From: Karstenula rhodostoma CBS 690.94
Lineage: Eukaryota; Ascomycota; Dothideomycetes; Pleosporales; Didymosphaeriaceae
Direction of reading: 5' to 3'
Assembly: GCA_010093485.1 (NCBI GenBank)
Contig: MU001498.1
Span: 1,187,423-1,251,422 of the forward strand
Length of the DNA: 64,000 nt
Within the stretch, counting starts at the first letter, position 1. Every line of letters begins with the position of its first letter. Under the pieces are notes generated by a model that had not been told where the DNA came from, made no database searches, and saw nothing but the letters and a program-made list of their open reading frames with translations. The position numbers and the translations under genes are program-made. Below, piece after piece: positions 62,401 through 64,000 of this stretch.

Positions 62401-64000
62401 GGTAAAGAATTAGAGTAGATAGATTCTAAGAATAGCTAGCTAAAAAATTAGAAAGTAATAATATTAACTACTATATAAGCTATAGATATAGCTAGCTAAT
62501 AGCTAGAAATTTATATAGACTAAGATTTAAGTATAGAACTTATAATTCTAGATATAATACTATAGCTAGATATTATAGGAACTAATTAATATAATTATAA
62601 AGATACTAGAAGCTACTAGAATTAGAATTTAACTAGAAGAGCTAGTAAACTAGAGCCTTAGAATAATACTTCCCTAGAGTAGGAGCTTTAAAACCCTATT
62701 ACTATCTCTTAATTTAGTATAACTAACTCTATACTATTAGATAAAGTAGAAAATCTACTAGTAAGCTAAAGATAATAGTATATCTTCCTTATAGTAAGTA
62801 GGGTAAGTAGATAACTTTAAAAAAAGGTACCTAAAATTAACTAACTAATAAATAGGTATTTACTAGTTTAAAGATTAAGATAATAAGATATAGATTATAA
62901 TAATTAGCTAAGGGATAGATTAAATTTTAGTATATATATACTAATAGTAGATTTATCTTTAAAAGATAGTTTCTAGATTAACTTTATATATATATTTATA
63001 TTAGGAGTAAATAAAACCTAGAATAAGTATAAAAGCTATAAAATACTAAATATAGTAGTTATAGTAGCTATACTTAAGAAACTAAAACTAGTAATATTAC
63101 TAGCTTATCTATATAGAGATAAGCTACTACTAGAACTAATACTCTAGAAATATTTACTTTCCTATCCTCTAGAAAAGCTATTTAAGTAGGCTATAATTAA
63201 AGAGATTACTACCCTATAGTAGAAAGGAACTTAAATAAAGTTACCCTAATTATAAGTAATAGAATATTTACTTCTATTAAAATAGGTATTTATATATAAG
63301 CTTAATTAGGATAGTTAATTTAAAAACTATAAAGCTTATATTATAGTTAGAGGGGACCTTTAACTAAAGGATACTCTATACTTAACCTATACTACTACAC
63401 TTATAGTAAGGTTATTCTAAGCGATAATAGTAATTACTATAGAGTTTAACTTTAAAATTAAATAATATAATATTATAGGAGTATTCCTAAATACTATAAT
63501 TATAATAGATAATTCTATAACCTATAAACTTTTAGATAGGTTTAAGATACTAGAAATATATATAAGATTAAATTAAACTCTCTATAGTTTAAGAGACTTA
63601 CTATTTCTCTAGTATAAAGAGTTTTCCTACTTACTTAAAGCTAAAGGGCTTAAAGCTTTAAAGGAAGAGCCTTATTTATTTCTTTTTAGAGATTAGAAAA
63701 TCCTAGTACTATTCTATATAGATAATATACTACTTCTATATTATAATAACTATAAAGAGTAAGCTTAAATACTATAGAATAAGGTTATAAATAAATATAA
63801 AATTAAAGATAAAAGACTAGTTAAGTAGTTTCTTAGAGTATAAATAATTAGAGACTAAAATAATTAGATAATTATACTTATATATAATATATATATTAAT
63901 AAGATTATAAAAAGATTTAAGCTTTATAAAGCTAGTAGCTTCCTACCTACTCCTCTCTTAATTAATAAGCTTAAAAAGAGTAAAGGTAAAGTATTACTAT
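59273..64000 (+). mobile_element. Copia-3: Ty1/Copia relic, 3' part off the window
   Basis: Same family as Copia-1 and Copia-2, plus strand, 5' LTR 59273-59478, uninterrupted over 4.7 kb; by the 7.23 kb family length it should end near 66.5 kb. Towards the right edge the reverse transcriptase is readable: FIYKLN, YIIVRGDL (near 63340-63365), YKEFSYLLKAKGLKAL, and the active-site region FYIDNILLLY (63712-63741). It is less mutated than the other two copies (CCAATTAGCCACGATAAGGG in the LTR keeps CpA and CpG), and it supplies the empty-site sequence for the insertions in Copia-1. Many in-frame TAG/TAA remain, so it is not functional. Confidence 0.88.

Larger units (their letters stand above)
19865..64000. 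repeat. RIP-mutated AT-rich repeat block
   Basis: From here to the right edge the DNA is overwhelmingly A+T. CpA and TpG dinucleotides are almost absent while TpA is dominant; I noticed only scattered TpG (for example near 21489, 31794, 33769, 45349, 54251 and 60251). Consequently there are practically no ATG, TGG or TGA codons and every stop is TAA or TAG. This is the classic product of repeat-induced point mutation of duplicated DNA in ascomycetes. All features listed below are decayed copies inside this block. Confidence 0.95.

Overview
The window looks like nuclear DNA of a filamentous ascomycete, probably a Dothideomycete (Pleosporales-like). Reasons: compact genes with introns of 52-143 bp that have GT..AG ends and CTAAC/CTGAC branch sites; an Snt1, deoxyhypusine synthase, MATH/UCH and Vps18 gene set; and a sharp two-compartment structure. 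About 19.8 kb of gene-rich DNA with balanced base composition abuts about 44 kb of extremely A+T-rich repeat DNA carrying the signature of repeat-induced point mutation (RIP).

Gene-rich part (1-19.8 kb). An Snt1-like SANT-domain corepressor runs off the left edge on the minus strand (up to 3415). It is divergent across a 1.45 kb gap from deoxyhypusine synthase (4867-6089, one intron). Next come a 1,395-residue MATH / USP-like / MORN / RING protein (7070-11396, one intron), the HOPS/CORVET subunit Vps18/Pep3 (12093-15111, two introns) and an unrecognised 603-residue membrane protein (15761-17572). Two broken genes follow as the AT-rich block approaches: a secreted-type alpha/beta hydrolase with a TAG where the family has Trp (17818-18541), and a Pro/Gly/Gln/Tyr-rich reading frame with three TAG codons (minus, 19173-19500). 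Both show the nonsense changes expected from CpA-to-TpA mutation spreading out of the repeats.

AT-rich part (19.8-64 kb). There is essentially no TpG or CpA, so no ATG start codons, and I find no gene. Inside are decayed transposons whose limits can be read from target-site duplications (TSDs). A Ty1/Copia element (22573-38329, 5-bp TSD) sits inside a poly(A)-ended retroposon and is itself interrupted by five later insertions, one of them a second full-length Copia on the opposite strand (26627-33855, TSD TAAAA). A third Copia starts at 59273 and leaves the window. A Ty3/Gypsy relic (minus) lies in 55.6-59.27 kb and a Pif1/Helitron-type helicase relic (plus) at 45.64-47.04 kb.

Three short retroposon families can also be defined: Rep-A (1.22 kb, poly(A) end, internal 26-bp minisatellite), Rep-B (1.25-1.30 kb, TA-rich end, many 5'-truncated copies with exact 10-18 bp TSDs) and Rep-C (0.52 kb, poly(A) end, sharing its 3' tail with Rep-A). 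The genes to the left are mostly housekeeping and form no pathway. The interest lies in the domain-fusion protein at 7-11.4 kb and in the stratigraphy of the repeat block.
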